Of a stretch of DNA of 64,000 nt, positions 1 through 9,461 are shown one piece after another. The notes beneath the pieces were generated by a model that saw only the letters and a list, made by a program, of their open reading frames with translations, did no database searches and was not told the DNA's origin. This stretch comes from Desulfosporosinus hippei DSM 8344 (GTDB lineage: Bacteria; Bacillota; Desulfitobacteriia; Desulfitobacteriales; Desulfitobacteriaceae). The translations under genes were made by a program, and so were the position numbers. Numbering within the stretch: position 1 is the stretch's first letter; the number at the start of each line of letters is the position of its first letter. The DNA lies in the NCBI RefSeq assembly GCF_900100785.1, contig NZ_FNCP01000016.1, forward strand, positions 1 through 64,000. Reading direction: 5' to 3'.

Positions 1-1132
<1,132 letters not shown>

Positions 1133-1153
1133 AAAACCCATTAGTCTTTGATT

Positions 1154-1181
1154 CAAATGCGACCCTAAAGGGTCGCATTTG
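1154..1181 (+). terminator. Terminator-like hairpin after collagen-like gene
   Basis: A perfect 12-bp stem (1154-1165 with 1170-1181) and a TAAA loop lie 21 bp after the stop codon. The T-run after it is poor, so termination strength is uncertain. Confidence 0.6.
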
Positions 1182-1268
1182 TGCTATGCAGCGTGACAAA
1201 TTCAAAGGAAGGATATGACATTTGCTTGTCGAAATGATCTGATAATAAGGAGAATGGAGGAGGTTGTC

Positions 1269-2027
1269 ATGAAAATAGAAACCATCCGAGGATTAAACGG
1301 TTACGATATCCCGTGCGTGTACAATTTAAGTGGTGGGGAGAGGCGGATCGTTATCATTAGCCATGGACTCGGCAGCAGCAAGGAAAGTCCGACGGCTAAG
1401 TCTATAGCGTCAGCGCTGTCGGAATACAGCATTGGAACTTTCAACTTTGATTTTCCAGCCCATGGCGACAGTCCTGTGGACGGCCAGATGCTTAGGATAC
1501 CCAACTGTCTGAACGACCTTTCTGCGGTGGAAGCCCATGTGCGTGAGCTCTGTCCCGAGGCGGATATCGCCTACTTCTCGTCCAGCTTCGGAGCGTACAT
1601 CAATCTGATCTATCTGGCTACGCGGACCCCTGCGGGCAAGAAATCTTTCTTACGCTGTGCAGCAGTGGATATGCCGGGGCTGTTTAGAAACAGTACTTCC
1701 CCGGAGCAGTATACTCTGCTAAAGGAGCAAGGCTACATTATGCCGGATTTTGAGTACCTTCGCCCTCTAAAGATCACCCGGGAATTCTATGACGATCTAG
1801 AGATGCATGATGTGTTCAAACTCTGTCGGCCGGATATGGCGGTGATCGGTATGATCCATGGTGACGCCGACGAGACCGCCTCGGTGGTGGACGCGCGGCG
1901 CTTTGCACAGCAGTTCGGAGCAAGGTTAACTGAAGTCAAAGGTGCAGATCACCGGATTATGACTCCGAGCGGATTGAAGCAGGTCATTGAGACTGCAGTA
2001 CGGTTTTTTACCGTAAATGAAGGCTAA
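1269..2027 (+). CDS. Alpha/beta hydrolase
   Basis: This is a 252-residue cytoplasmic alpha/beta-hydrolase fold protein without a signal peptide. The oxyanion-hole region reads SHGLGSSKES near residue 32. The nucleophile elbow reads YFSSSFGAY near residue 102. The acid is probably in HGDADE near 200 and the catalytic His in GADHR near 228. Substrate cannot be predicted; esterase or acyl-peptidase-like activity is usual for the family. I chose ATG 1269 because GGAGGAGG lies just upstream; an in-frame ATG at 1215 has no good ribosome site. It stands alone between the collagen-like gene and a relic-rich gap. Confidence 0.8.
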   Translation: MKIETIRGLNGYDIPCVYNLSGGERRIVIISHGLGSSKESPTAKSIASALSEYSIGTFNFDFPAHGDSPVDGQMLRIPNCLNDLSAVEAHVRELCPEADIAYFSSSFGAYINLIYLATRTPAGKKSFLRCAAVDMPGLFRNSTSPEQYTLLKEQGYIMPDFEYLRPLKITREFYDDLEMHDVFKLCRPDMAVIGMIHGDADETASVVDARRFAQQFGARLTEVKGADHRIMTPSGLKQVIETAVRFFTVNEG

Positions 2028-2479
2028 GGCTATCAGATTTTTCTGAACCATCCAGTAAGATCAACGGCAACGCGGGGAGAAGAATATGAAATTCAGTTTT
2101 AGCATTGAATGAAGGTGTTTGCCTGCATATTCATCATCAAAAATTTGAATCCCTACCCCTGCACCCAGGCATCCTGCTCATACCCTCGTTGACCCCAATA
2201 GCCAATATGATCTTCTTCAATTAACTCAATCCGATTCAGCCATTTGACAGAGGGCCAGACAAGGGATGTCTATTTGTTAATCATATAGAATTGAATATAC
2301 GTTCTTCGTGCAATATTTTTCCTGATAATTTGTCTGTTTTCCCATAAAGGCCTGAAGCGAACGGACACGACGGTTTTTTCCCACTACCCCTGCCCTTGAC
2401 ACCCTGACACTTGACACCAAGAGAATAGATGCCATAAATTCGCCGAATACCTTGATGTGCAAGGGATTCGGCGATTTGT
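2028..2479. other. Intergenic gap with gene relic
   Basis: The only recognisable content in these 452 bases is the 106-bp relic of a molybdoenzyme 3' end at 2146-2251. No promoter, RNA or convincing small gene was seen. Confidence 0.6.
2146..2251 (-). pseudogene. Relic: 3' end of a second MsrP/SuoX-like molybdoenzyme gene
   Basis: These 106 bases match 4313-4418, the 3' end of the intact molybdoenzyme gene, with six mismatches that I count by eye. The reverse-strand reading keeps the frame and the stop. It ends in the same IGYWGQRGYEQDAWVQ tail, with a changed last residue and a few substitutions such as IELIEEDH for IELIADDH. The pattern looks like the end of a diverged paralogue rather than a recent copy. 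Everything upstream of this 3' piece is missing. Confidence 0.75.
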
Positions 2480-4051
2480 TTACGATATCAATTTTCCCAT
2501 TTCAGTTATTGAGCTTTGAAATGAAGTTCCTCTAATTAAACACACCTTCGCTTTGTTTTTCTCAAATTCAGACATAACTTTATAATACAAGGCGTGTGAA
2601 ATATAGTCGATATTGATAAACACCAATTCTTGGTTGTCCAAGAATTTAAAATCTCTGTGGATACTGTCAGAATTTAGATAAGTAAAGTGGGGAAGAATAT
2701 CCTTAAGTTTTTTGATCCAGTTTGGATGTCCTCCAATGACTGAGCATTTTTTCTGGGCAAGTAACTCCAAGGATTTCTGAAATAAGTCTGGTTCATCTTC
2801 TAGAAGAATAGAAACATTTTGCTGCTGATTAAAGATGAATTCACGCAAAACGATAAGTTCTTTTTTATTTGACTCGACATTTTCCAGTTCTTGTTTTAAC
2901 CTTGTTGCTTTACGTTCCCATCTGGAGGACTCGTTTTGCAACAGCTCCACTTTAGCTTTCAACTGCTCGATCTCAGAAGTATATTTAATTTTTTCGTTGA
3001 TGAGCAAACGTTTTTGTTCGTCAATTTGTTTTTTTATTTTTATAGTATCTAGATAGTTTTCTTCTCTTACATTTGCCAGATATACTTGACGAGTATTTTG
3101 GTATTCCTTAATCAAAGCAAATATATAAAGTGCAGCAATTAAATAGATATCTCGTTCGGCTTCTGAGAGAGCATTTTCTTCTTTGCACAAATAGTACATA
3201 GCAAATATTTGATTTAATTCCTCTTCTGTAATGGATGACTGAGATACGAGTGCTCTGTCAGATACCCCTAAAGAATTAAAGAGCTTTGCGAAAACATCAA
3301 TATATTTAGATAACCCTTGCCTTACTAGAAATGGTCTTACTTTATTAAAGTCGTTTAGAATTTCAGCTGATAAGCCAGGTAATTGATTACCTTCTTTAAG
3401 ATCGATATCACAAAAAATTAAATCCAGATTAGACTTGAAATGCTTATTATTAAGACAGAACAAGGGGGAGAGTCCCTTAATGCTTTCTTGATACTTATCG
3501 GCTATGCTTTCAAGAAAATTATCGCCTAGATCCATGTAATATGCGTCATCAATATCCATGCGAATATTATCCTCTAAAACATCTAACTGGCAGGTTTTAC
3601 CTGTAGCAAAACAAAGCCACATAATAACAGAATACATATCAGTTAATTCTTGAACAGTGTAAGAATCTAGCTCTTTTATATCGCTTTTAAAAATAGTAGG
3701 AAAGGATAAAGGAAGGAAAACCTCTTTAGTTCTATTACAGTAATTTAAAACTCTTTTAAATCCGAGTTCTATAAACATCTCGATTAGTCTGAAGTTATTT
3801 TTCTCAAGACACCAACTATAGATTTGAGCGAGTTTTAAAATGCGTTCAGTTTGGGCAGAGGGGTACGTATAAATGAGTTTACTCTTACAGATGTTCAACA
3901 TATCTAGCGCTTCATAATACTCCAGCTTATTTTCGGCATAAACCTCATCAATTTTTTTATGCAACGATTGCTTATTACCTAAAGCAATAAGTAGTTTTAA
4001 CGTGAGTATTTTGACCATCGTTGAATTATTATAAAGTGCTTTCAATTCCAT
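2480..4051 (-). CDS. Coiled-coil protein with C-terminal DUF2325 domain
   Basis: The product is 523 residues, predicted soluble. Residues 1 to about 330 are helical and unrecognised. A coiled coil runs from about 340 to 410, rich in Lys/Glu heptads (KKQIDEQKR, KAKVELLQNE, RLKQELENVE). The C-terminal roughly 90 residues begin CSVIGGHPNWIKKLK and continue with DYISHALYYKV and VCLIRGTS, which matches my memory of DUF2325. The biochemical role of DUF2325 is not established. ATG 4051 is preceded by AGAGGATGA. The gene sits exactly between the relic at 2146-2251 and the parental 3' end at 4313-4418, so it may have arrived by insertion. It is AT-rich compared with the molybdoenzyme gene next to it. 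Confidence 0.7.
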   Translation of the reverse strand: MELKALYNNSTMVKILTLKLLIALGNKQSLHKKIDEVYAENKLEYYEALDMLNICKSKLIYTYPSAQTERILKLAQIYSWCLEKNNFRLIEMFIELGFKRVLNYCNRTKEVFLPLSFPTIFKSDIKELDSYTVQELTDMYSVIMWLCFATGKTCQLDVLEDNIRMDIDDAYYMDLGDNFLESIADKYQESIKGLSPLFCLNNKHFKSNLDLIFCDIDLKEGNQLPGLSAEILNDFNKVRPFLVRQGLSKYIDVFAKLFNSLGVSDRALVSQSSITEEELNQIFAMYYLCKEENALSEAERDIYLIAALYIFALIKEYQNTRQVYLANVREENYLDTIKIKKQIDEQKRLLINEKIKYTSEIEQLKAKVELLQNESSRWERKATRLKQELENVESNKKELIVLREFIFNQQQNVSILLEDEPDLFQKSLELLAQKKCSVIGGHPNWIKKLKDILPHFTYLNSDSIHRDFKFLDNQELVFINIDYISHALYYKVMSEFEKNKAKVCLIRGTSFQSSITEMGKLIS

Positions 4052-4319
4052 CGTTTAGTCATCCTCTTCTTTCGGCGTTGTTAAGGGAGAGGCGGAATTC
4101 ATGAAGGGAGAGCCGTTTCCTGGGCTCAAAGTCATGACCATTCAAGATGGAAACGGTGATTCTGAATAGGGAAAGAGGGATGGTATGGGTGATTAGTCGC
4201 CTCAAAACTGCCGGATTTTCAAACTCGTGGATGAGATGAGATGGGATGGGATGATCGCACAATAGAGCAAAACCTACCTGATAAGCAGGCTATTGAGGAC
4301 ACTTATAATCATTGAATCC

Positions 4320-5516
4320 CTATCTCTGCACCCAGGCATCCTGTTCATACCCTCGTTGACCCCAATAGCCAATATGATCATCAGCAATTAACTCAATCCG
4401 ATTCAGCCATTTGACAGATTTATAAGCATACATCTGAGGAACTATTAATCTAACCGGACCACCCAGGTCCTTAGGAATAGGTTGGCCATCGTGCAGCACC
4501 GCTACTATGATGTCGTCCATATCAGCTTGCTGCAAAGTGAGTGAGTCCGTGTACACGCCATCCCCGGAGTAGAGCTTGACCACTCTCGCCTCTGCCTTAA
4601 CTTCAGCTTTCTCCAGTAGTTCTTTAAGAGGGATGCCTTCCCAGGTATTGTTATATACCGACCAGCCTGTAACGCAATGAAAATTGCTGACTTGCACAGA
4701 ACGCTTGAGGGCGACAAACTCCTCCCAATTCCAGGTTATTGGTTTTTCTACCAATCCATTAATTGTAAAAGACCAGTTATCATTGGTAAAGTAGGGAAGC
4801 CTGGTGACTGAATAGCTGCGAAAGGAACCACTGGCTCCTCCGCCAACCGGTGGAGCTGAATTTGCTGATGGTTGGGGAGCCGGCAGAAGCTGGTTAGCTG
4901 CCTCTTTATTTACCGCCTGGAACTCTGGCCCTGACCCGAGGTCACTGATCCACTTGATCAGAGCAGGGGCAACTGAAATGGCCAGGCCAGCACCGATGAT
5001 GGTGCGAAGGAAGTCCTTACGGGTGTAGAAGCGTCCGTAACCCTGGCTTTGATGCCGCCGGAGGTCTTTAAGCCGGCCGAGCTTTGTTAAAGAATGATAT
5101 AGGATCAAGGGAAGACCAATCCAAACAAACACATCATGAACCAGCAGGGCTGCATTGGAAACCCCAGGCCCCATGGCTTGAAACTGCCACAAAAGAACCC
5201 CCGAGATGAACAAGCCCATAACTAACAATAGAACAACAATAATATGCAAACGCTGCCATGGCTTACCCTTAAGCAACTGCCAGTGTCTGGCTGCTGACCC
5301 CGAGTAAGCTAGCACCGGAAGGATTGAGACCAAACCAATCATGATGTGCAGCCACTTGATCCAGATCTTAGCTTCCCCCAGCAACTCTTTCCAGGAACTG
5401 CTGAATAGCAAGAGTCCGGAAAATACCAACAATGCTACGAGCAAGGCGTTCCAATAATGGAGTATAGCCAGCCTTTTAGCGAAACCATTGTCCTTTTCTT
5501 GACGCCCGTTAGCCAT
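4320..5516 (-). CDS. Cytochrome b561-like / MsrP(SuoX)-family molybdopterin oxidoreductase fusion
   Basis: The 398-residue product fuses two parts. Residues 1-150 form four or five membrane helices with histidines at 20, 57, 78, 91, 127 and 141, suitable for heme b ligation. Residues about 205-398 form a sulfite-oxidase-family molybdopterin domain. Its expected Mo-ligand cysteine is Cys281 in NFHCVTGW, followed by NNTWEGIPL, VYTDSLTL and the family C-terminus IGYWGQRGYE. Between them, TRKDFLR at 165-171 plus a hydrophobic stretch resembles a degenerate twin-arginine signal that could now act as an internal anchor and export signal. MsrP (YedY) normally pairs with a separate heme membrane subunit, MsrQ; here donor and catalytic parts are one chain. 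The neighbours upstream are a two-component system and a Met-rich lipoprotein. Repair of extracytoplasmic methionine sulfoxide is inferred; another oxyanion or sulfoxide substrate is possible. Confidence 0.8.
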   Translation of the reverse strand: MANGRQEKDNGFAKRLAILHYWNALLVALLVFSGLLLFSSSWKELLGEAKIWIKWLHIMIGLVSILPVLAYSGSAARHWQLLKGKPWQRLHIIVVLLLVMGLFISGVLLWQFQAMGPGVSNAALLVHDVFVWIGLPLILYHSLTKLGRLKDLRRHQSQGYGRFYTRKDFLRTIIGAGLAISVAPALIKWISDLGSGPEFQAVNKEAANQLLPAPQPSANSAPPVGGGASGSFRSYSVTRLPYFTNDNWSFTINGLVEKPITWNWEEFVALKRSVQVSNFHCVTGWSVYNNTWEGIPLKELLEKAEVKAEARVVKLYSGDGVYTDSLTLQQADMDDIIVAVLHDGQPIPKDLGGPVRLIVPQMYAYKSVKWLNRIELIADDHIGYWGQRGYEQDAWVQR

Positions 5517-5539
5517 TCATCTAATCCCTCCTCTCGCAA

Positions 5540-6577
5540 TTAGTCCCCTTTGGGCAACGTGAACCAAAAGCAGCTTCCGCCTTCCGGTCGATTGATCACT
5601 CCGATTTCTCCGCCTTGCTGTAGAACCAGGGATTTTGCAATTGCCAGCCCCAACCCCGATCCACCCTGTGAACGGCTGCGAGAAGGATCAAGCCTGTAAA
5701 ATCGTTCAAATATCTGTTCTTTTGCTTGGTCAGGAACCCCTTTTCCTTGGTCAGTAACACTAACCCGAACAAAACCCTTTGCTACATCATCTACTTCGAT
5801 GCCGATAATTCCATTTCTGGGAGAATGCCGGATGGCATTCTCTAACAGATTCTGGATAATTCGTTGAACCTGTTGCGGAACCATCTGACAGCGCAGAAAT
5901 TGTTCAGGTAACTTCACCTGGAGGTCAAGGGCCTTGTCCTCCAGCAGCTTGGCAAAGCGGGGAAGCAGTTCTATCAGCACATCATCTAAAAGTGCTGACA
6001 CAGCTTCCTGAGATCGTTCCTCAGCATCCAGTGTAGACAACTCAAAAAGATCCTGAATCAAAGTGCCCAGTCTCAGTGATTCGCTTCGGATGGTTGCCAG
6101 ATAGCGCCGGAAGGTTTCCTCATCCTCTACTATTCCATCCTCTAATGCTTCCACATACGACTGCACAGAGGCCAAGGGGGTCCGCAAATCATGGGCCAAA
6201 TTAGCCACTAATTCCCGCCTTGACTTTTCCGAGGCTTTCACTTGGCGAAAACTCTCTTCCAGCTTAGTCCCCATAAGATTAAATTGCTCAGCCAATACTT
6301 TCAGTTCAACCGGACCGACCACGGGCACCCGGGTGCGCAATGCTCCCGAAGCGAATTCAGCGGTTGCAGTCCCAATTCTCAGAACTGCACTGACCACCGG
6401 GCGCATAACAAAGAAATGCAACCCTGCCGAAACACACCCCGCAGCGATAGCTGCAATGGAAAGCATAAGTAACTGCTGAGAGGACAGCAACATGTAACTA
6501 TAAAAGATTAACAGCACCGAAATGATTGCCGCGATGCTGATCAAGTTGGCAAGTATCAGATAATTATTTAGTTTCAT
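5540..6577 (-). CDS. Membrane sensor histidine kinase
   Basis: The 345-residue product has two N-terminal transmembrane helices (about 8-30 and 35-58) with almost no extracytoplasmic loop, then a HAMP linker. The HisKA box is LAHDLRTPLASV near residue 130. The ATPase domain shows N-box NLLENAIRHSP, G1 DQGKGVP and G2 GSGLGLAIA. The lack of a periplasmic domain suggests sensing inside the membrane or through a partner, as in intramembrane-sensing kinases. Its start overlaps the response-regulator stop by four bases (ATGA), so the two are translationally coupled. The stop is 23 bases before the cytochrome b-molybdoenzyme fusion, which probably shares the transcript. Confidence 0.88.
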   Translation of the reverse strand: MKLNNYLILANLISIAAIISVLLIFYSYMLLSSQQLLMLSIAAIAAGCVSAGLHFFVMRPVVSAVLRIGTATAEFASGALRTRVPVVGPVELKVLAEQFNLMGTKLEESFRQVKASEKSRRELVANLAHDLRTPLASVQSYVEALEDGIVEDEETFRRYLATIRSESLRLGTLIQDLFELSTLDAEERSQEAVSALLDDVLIELLPRFAKLLEDKALDLQVKLPEQFLRCQMVPQQVQRIIQNLLENAIRHSPRNGIIGIEVDDVAKGFVRVSVTDQGKGVPDQAKEQIFERFYRLDPSRSRSQGGSGLGLAIAKSLVLQQGGEIGVINRPEGGSCFWFTLPKGD

Positions 6578-7293
6578 GAGGGTTCTTTCCCATCCAGTTT
6601 ATATCCGATACCCCAAACTGTTTTAATCCAGCGGGGTTGAGACGGATCCAGCTCAATCTTTTCTCTCAATCGTCTGACCAGCACAGTTACAGTGGTTGTA
6701 TCTCCATTATAATCTGTATGCCAAATTCGTTTTAACAATTGGCTGCGGGAAAAGACTTGCCCGGAATGACATGCCAACAAGAAGAGAAGATCAAACTCCT
6801 TGGCAGTCAAATCCACCTCAGAGCCTGCTGCCTTAACTCTCCGCTGGGATGGAAAAATGGATAGACCATCGAAATGCAGGGCCTCCTGCGCCTCTTCCGA
6901 TGCCAAGCCTTTGTGAGGGCTTTGGGCCAGCGACACCCGCCGCAAAATATTTTTGACCCGCAGCACCAGTTCACGCGGACTGAAGGGCTTCGTCATATAA
7001 TCATCCGCGCCCATACTTAGTCCAAGCAGACGATCTGGTTCCTCTCCCCGTGCGGTCAGCAGGATGACGGGTGTCTCTCCGGCCTCCCGCACCTTTTCAC
7101 ATACCTCCCAGCCATCGATACCGGGCATCATAAGATCGAGCACCAACAGATCAGGAGATTGTTCCATCCAAAGCCGTAAAGCTTCTTCTCCGTCATGTGC
7201 CACCCAGACCACATAACCTTCTCGTTCTAAGTAACGACGGCATACATCGGTTATATTCTGTTCATCATCGGCAACCAGAATGCACGCAGTCAT
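6574..7293 (-). CDS. OmpR-family response regulator
   Basis: The 239-residue product has a receiver domain with acidic pocket DDE near residue 9, phospho-acceptor Asp in VLDLMMPG near 53 and the conserved Lys in MTKPFSP. The C-terminal winged helix reads LTAKEFDLLFLL and TVTVLVRRLREKIE. I placed the start at ATG 7293 because AGGGAGG lies just upstream; the longer frame to 7314 would begin before this site. It is coupled to the histidine kinase by a four-base overlap. It probably controls its own operon and perhaps the Met-rich lipoprotein upstream. Confidence 0.9.
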   Translation of the reverse strand: MTACILVADDEQNITDVCRRYLEREGYVVWVAHDGEEALRLWMEQSPDLLVLDLMMPGIDGWEVCEKVREAGETPVILLTARGEEPDRLLGLSMGADDYMTKPFSPRELVLRVKNILRRVSLAQSPHKGLASEEAQEALHFDGLSIFPSQRRVKAAGSEVDLTAKEFDLLFLLACHSGQVFSRSQLLKRIWHTDYNGDTTTVTVLVRRLREKIELDPSQPRWIKTVWGIGYKLDGKEPS

Positions 7294-7354
7294 TGGTTTT
7301 CCTCCCTTGACCATTTCTGTGTCTAAATGCAGTGTAAAATGTTCTTAAGCCTTT

Positions 7355-7384
7355 ATTATACTGTTAGTTATTAAATCATGGCAA
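7355..7384 (-). promoter_or_regulatory. Candidate sigma-A promoter for the two-component/molybdoenzyme operon
   Basis: On the minus strand TTGCCA (7379-7384) and TATAAT (7355-7360) are separated by 18 bases, about 60 bases upstream of the response-regulator start. The spacing and -10 are near consensus. Confidence 0.55.
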
Positions 7385-7414
7385 CTGGAGAAAAAAACTC
7401 ACATCTGTAACTTT

Positions 7415-7750
7415 CTACATCTTATCAGTTGTCATGCCATCCTCCATAGGATCTTTGCTATCGTTCATTGCATCTTTGTCTTCCATCATGGTATCTTTCC
7501 CGTCGTTCATTGCATCTTTGTCTTCCATCATGGTATCTTTCCCGTCGTTCATTGCATCCTTGTCTTCCATCATGGTATCTTTCCCGTCATTCATTGCATT
7601 CTTATCATCCATCATGGTGTTTTGATCCTGCTTCATTTCCGTATTCTGTACGGTGCCTTCGTTTTCCATTGTTTGCTTGTCGCTTCCACACCCGGTTAGC
7701 GGGAATGCCAAGGCGGCTGCCAAAATAATTTTTGCTACAAGTTTTTTCAT
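7415..7750 (-). CDS. Methionine-rich repeat lipoprotein
   Basis: The 111-residue product has a lipoprotein signal peptide with lipobox PLTGC (Cys21). The mature chain of about 91 residues contains 17 methionines by my count and otherwise mostly Asp, Lys, Asn and Glu. Three to four copies of a 14-residue unit (KDAMNDGKDTMMED) follow each other, and the 42-bp DNA repeats are nearly identical. A similar Met-rich exported peptide, MrpX, works with an MsrP/MsrQ-type reductase as a hypochlorite sink in Azospira. The downstream genes here encode a two-component system and an MsrP-like fusion, which makes the same logic attractive. Metal (copper or silver) binding by Met clusters is the main alternative. 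GAGGAGG precedes the ATG. Confidence 0.75.
   Translation of the reverse strand: MKKLVAKIILAAALAFPLTGCGSDKQTMENEGTVQNTEMKQDQNTMMDDKNAMNDGKDTMMEDKDAMNDGKDTMMEDKDAMNDGKDTMMEDKDAMNDSKDPMEDGMTTDKM
7440..7620. repeat. 42-bp tandem repeats inside the Met-rich lipoprotein gene
   Basis: The unit beginning near CATTGCATCTTTGTCTTCC recurs about three times with one or two base changes, plus flanking partial units. The period of 42 bases keeps the reading frame, so copy number can change without frameshift. Confidence 0.75.
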
Positions 7751-8161
7751 TAAATTTTCCTCCTCTGAGTTTCTTGACTACCTGCACAGTTTAACAGAGA
7801 AGGATTACTGTTCGAGAACGGCTTCCTCACAAAAACCTTAACTTAATATTACAAAAGTGTATCATTCTCTGCTAATATAAATTTTCAATCAAAATATGGA
7901 TATAGCTAAACTCCATAATTACTCAGTCACGTCATAAGGAAACCAAATAATTCCATCGTTTATACGCTTAATAGTATAAGGTTATCTAGAAACTCCCAAT
8001 AATAAAGGACATAAGAAAGAATAGCAATTGGTATCCTTTCTTATGTCCTTTTGCTAAATGTGTCACTAGCTCTGTTATTGTTCGGTGAACCGGTTGGAGA
8101 TGCGAGGAGTAAAATATAATAATCTGTCAGGCCCTTTAGAAAATGGATCCGGCAAAAGCAA
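7751..8161. other. Intergenic gap, 411 bases
   Basis: It contains the lipoprotein leader and the hairpin at 8004-8051. No further gene or RNA was recognised. Confidence 0.5.
8004..8051 (-). terminator. Hairpin downstream of AraC-type response regulator
   Basis: A perfect 16-bp stem (8004-8019 with 8036-8051) has a 16-base loop and lies about 110 bases after the regulator's stop codon. It may serve either strand. Confidence 0.5.
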
Positions 8162-9223
8162 TTATTTAGAGCCACCGGAATGCTTTCCACGATATTCAGA
8201 GGGGGTAAGGCCCTCGGATTTTTTGAAAATCGCCGAGAAGTAGCTGCTGGAATTAAAACCGGTGGCAATTGCAATTTGATCTATTGTCTCAGCAGACCGG
8301 CGCAATTGGTGTTTGGCCTTTTTCAGACGGACTTGGGTCAGATAATCCGTAAAACCGACGCCGGTGTTCTTGTTAAAAATCCTACTCAGATAAGCCGGAC
8401 TGAGATGGACATGTTTCGCAACCATGTTGAGGGAGATATTCTCAGCATAGTTATCGTCAATGTACTCCATGGCTTTGCGGATGAGAGTTAACCCTTGGTT
8501 ATGCTGTTGAATGGCTGAACCTAATAATCTAATGCACTTTTCCAACATTCCATCCCCCCAAGCCTCTAGAGTCGCATGAGAGGTGATATGGGATAAGTTC
8601 TGCACGAGATCATGCTCTGTAGAAGTCACCTCCCTAGGATCAGCACCTGCCGATAAGGTAGACTGAAGGACGATGACCATAAGCCGCAAACCGAAGGAAT
8701 AAAGTAAGGCTGTGGAGGGAAGAGGTTCAACTTCAGCTAGCTGGGCAAAAATCAGGGCTAATTGCCGCTTTCCTTCGCTAAGATCACCGGCTTTAACGAG
8801 TTCCTCTAGTTTTGTAAAGTCCATGGCCGGACCGGGCTGAAATTTTTGGCGGGAAAGCCTGTTTAGAGCCTGTCTTACAGCCTCAACGAGTAGTTGAGGC
8901 TGAATTGGCTTAAGTAAATAGTCTGTGGCTTGGGCTTTAATAGCTTTTTGAGAATAGGAAAATTTTCCGTAGGCGGTTAAGATGATCACCTCGGTAGAGG
9001 GGTAAAAGGACTTTATTTGTTTAGTGGCTTCAATCCCGTCAATTCCGGGCATTTTGATATCCATAATGACCAGATCAGGTTGAAGGAGATGGACTTTTTC
9101 TAAAGCATCTCGTCCATTGACAGCCTCATGGATTGTTGCAATAGGCAGGTCAGAATTTTGTAAAGTTAACCACAAAATCTTGCGCTCTAATTCCTCATCA
9201 TCAACCAGCAATACTTTATACAT
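8162..9223 (-). CDS. YesN-like response regulator with AraC-type DNA-binding domain
   Basis: The 353-residue product has an N-terminal receiver (DDEE near 9, phospho-Asp in VIMDIKMPG, Lys in YLLKPIQP). A middle helical linker follows. The C-terminal AraC/XylS domain shows two helix-turn-helix segments (NISLNMVAKHVHLSPAYLSR and TIDQIAIATGFNSSSYFSAI). Regulators of this architecture pair with LytS/YesM-type kinases. The best candidate is the PocR-domain kinase at 12729-13949 on the same strand, 3.5 kb upstream. The divergent neighbour is alanine dehydrogenase, whose promoter region it could bind. Confidence 0.88.
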   Translation of the reverse strand: MYKVLLVDDEELERKILWLTLQNSDLPIATIHEAVNGRDALEKVHLLQPDLVIMDIKMPGIDGIEATKQIKSFYPSTEVIILTAYGKFSYSQKAIKAQATDYLLKPIQPQLLVEAVRQALNRLSRQKFQPGPAMDFTKLEELVKAGDLSEGKRQLALIFAQLAEVEPLPSTALLYSFGLRLMVIVLQSTLSAGADPREVTSTEHDLVQNLSHITSHATLEAWGDGMLEKCIRLLGSAIQQHNQGLTLIRKAMEYIDDNYAENISLNMVAKHVHLSPAYLSRIFNKNTGVGFTDYLTQVRLKKAKHQLRRSAETIDQIAIATGFNSSSYFSAIFKKSEGLTPSEYRGKHSGGSK

Positions 9224-9391
9224 CCTCTTATCATCCTCAAAAAATTTATAACCCTGGTGTTTAAGACAATTATACTTTTTTTCTTTAGCAATGAATACGT
9301 TTAGAATTATAAGATCTTTATATAAAAGGTAAAAATTTTGATAAAGTTATGCGAACAATCTGACAATATTTTTTTGTTTTTGAGCAACGAT

Positions 9392-9420
9392 TTGATCTGG
9401 TAGGCAAACCTAATTATGAG
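9392..9420 (+). promoter_or_regulatory. Possible ald promoter
   Basis: TTGATC (9392-9397) and TATGAG (9415-9420) are 17 bases apart, 41 bases before the ald start. Each hexamer matches consensus at four of six positions. Confidence 0.3.
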
Positions 9421-9461
9421 ATGATAAGAGCATAAACAGCCACCAGTTGAAAGGAGCGCAA

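Noticed and set aside
2277-2462. 61-residue minus-strand frame
   Set aside because: No ribosome site, no recognisable motif and located in a relic-bearing gap.
4059-4262. 67-residue minus-strand frame upstream of the DUF2325 gene
   Set aside because: Composition and start context do not support a gene.
7434-7728. Two plus-strand frames opposite the Met-rich lipoprotein gene
   Set aside because: They arise from the repeat on the opposite strand, lack ribosome sites and have unlikely composition.
8041-8274. 77-residue minus-strand frame at the 3' end of the AraC-type regulator
   Set aside because: Overlaps the regulator in another frame and has no start signal.
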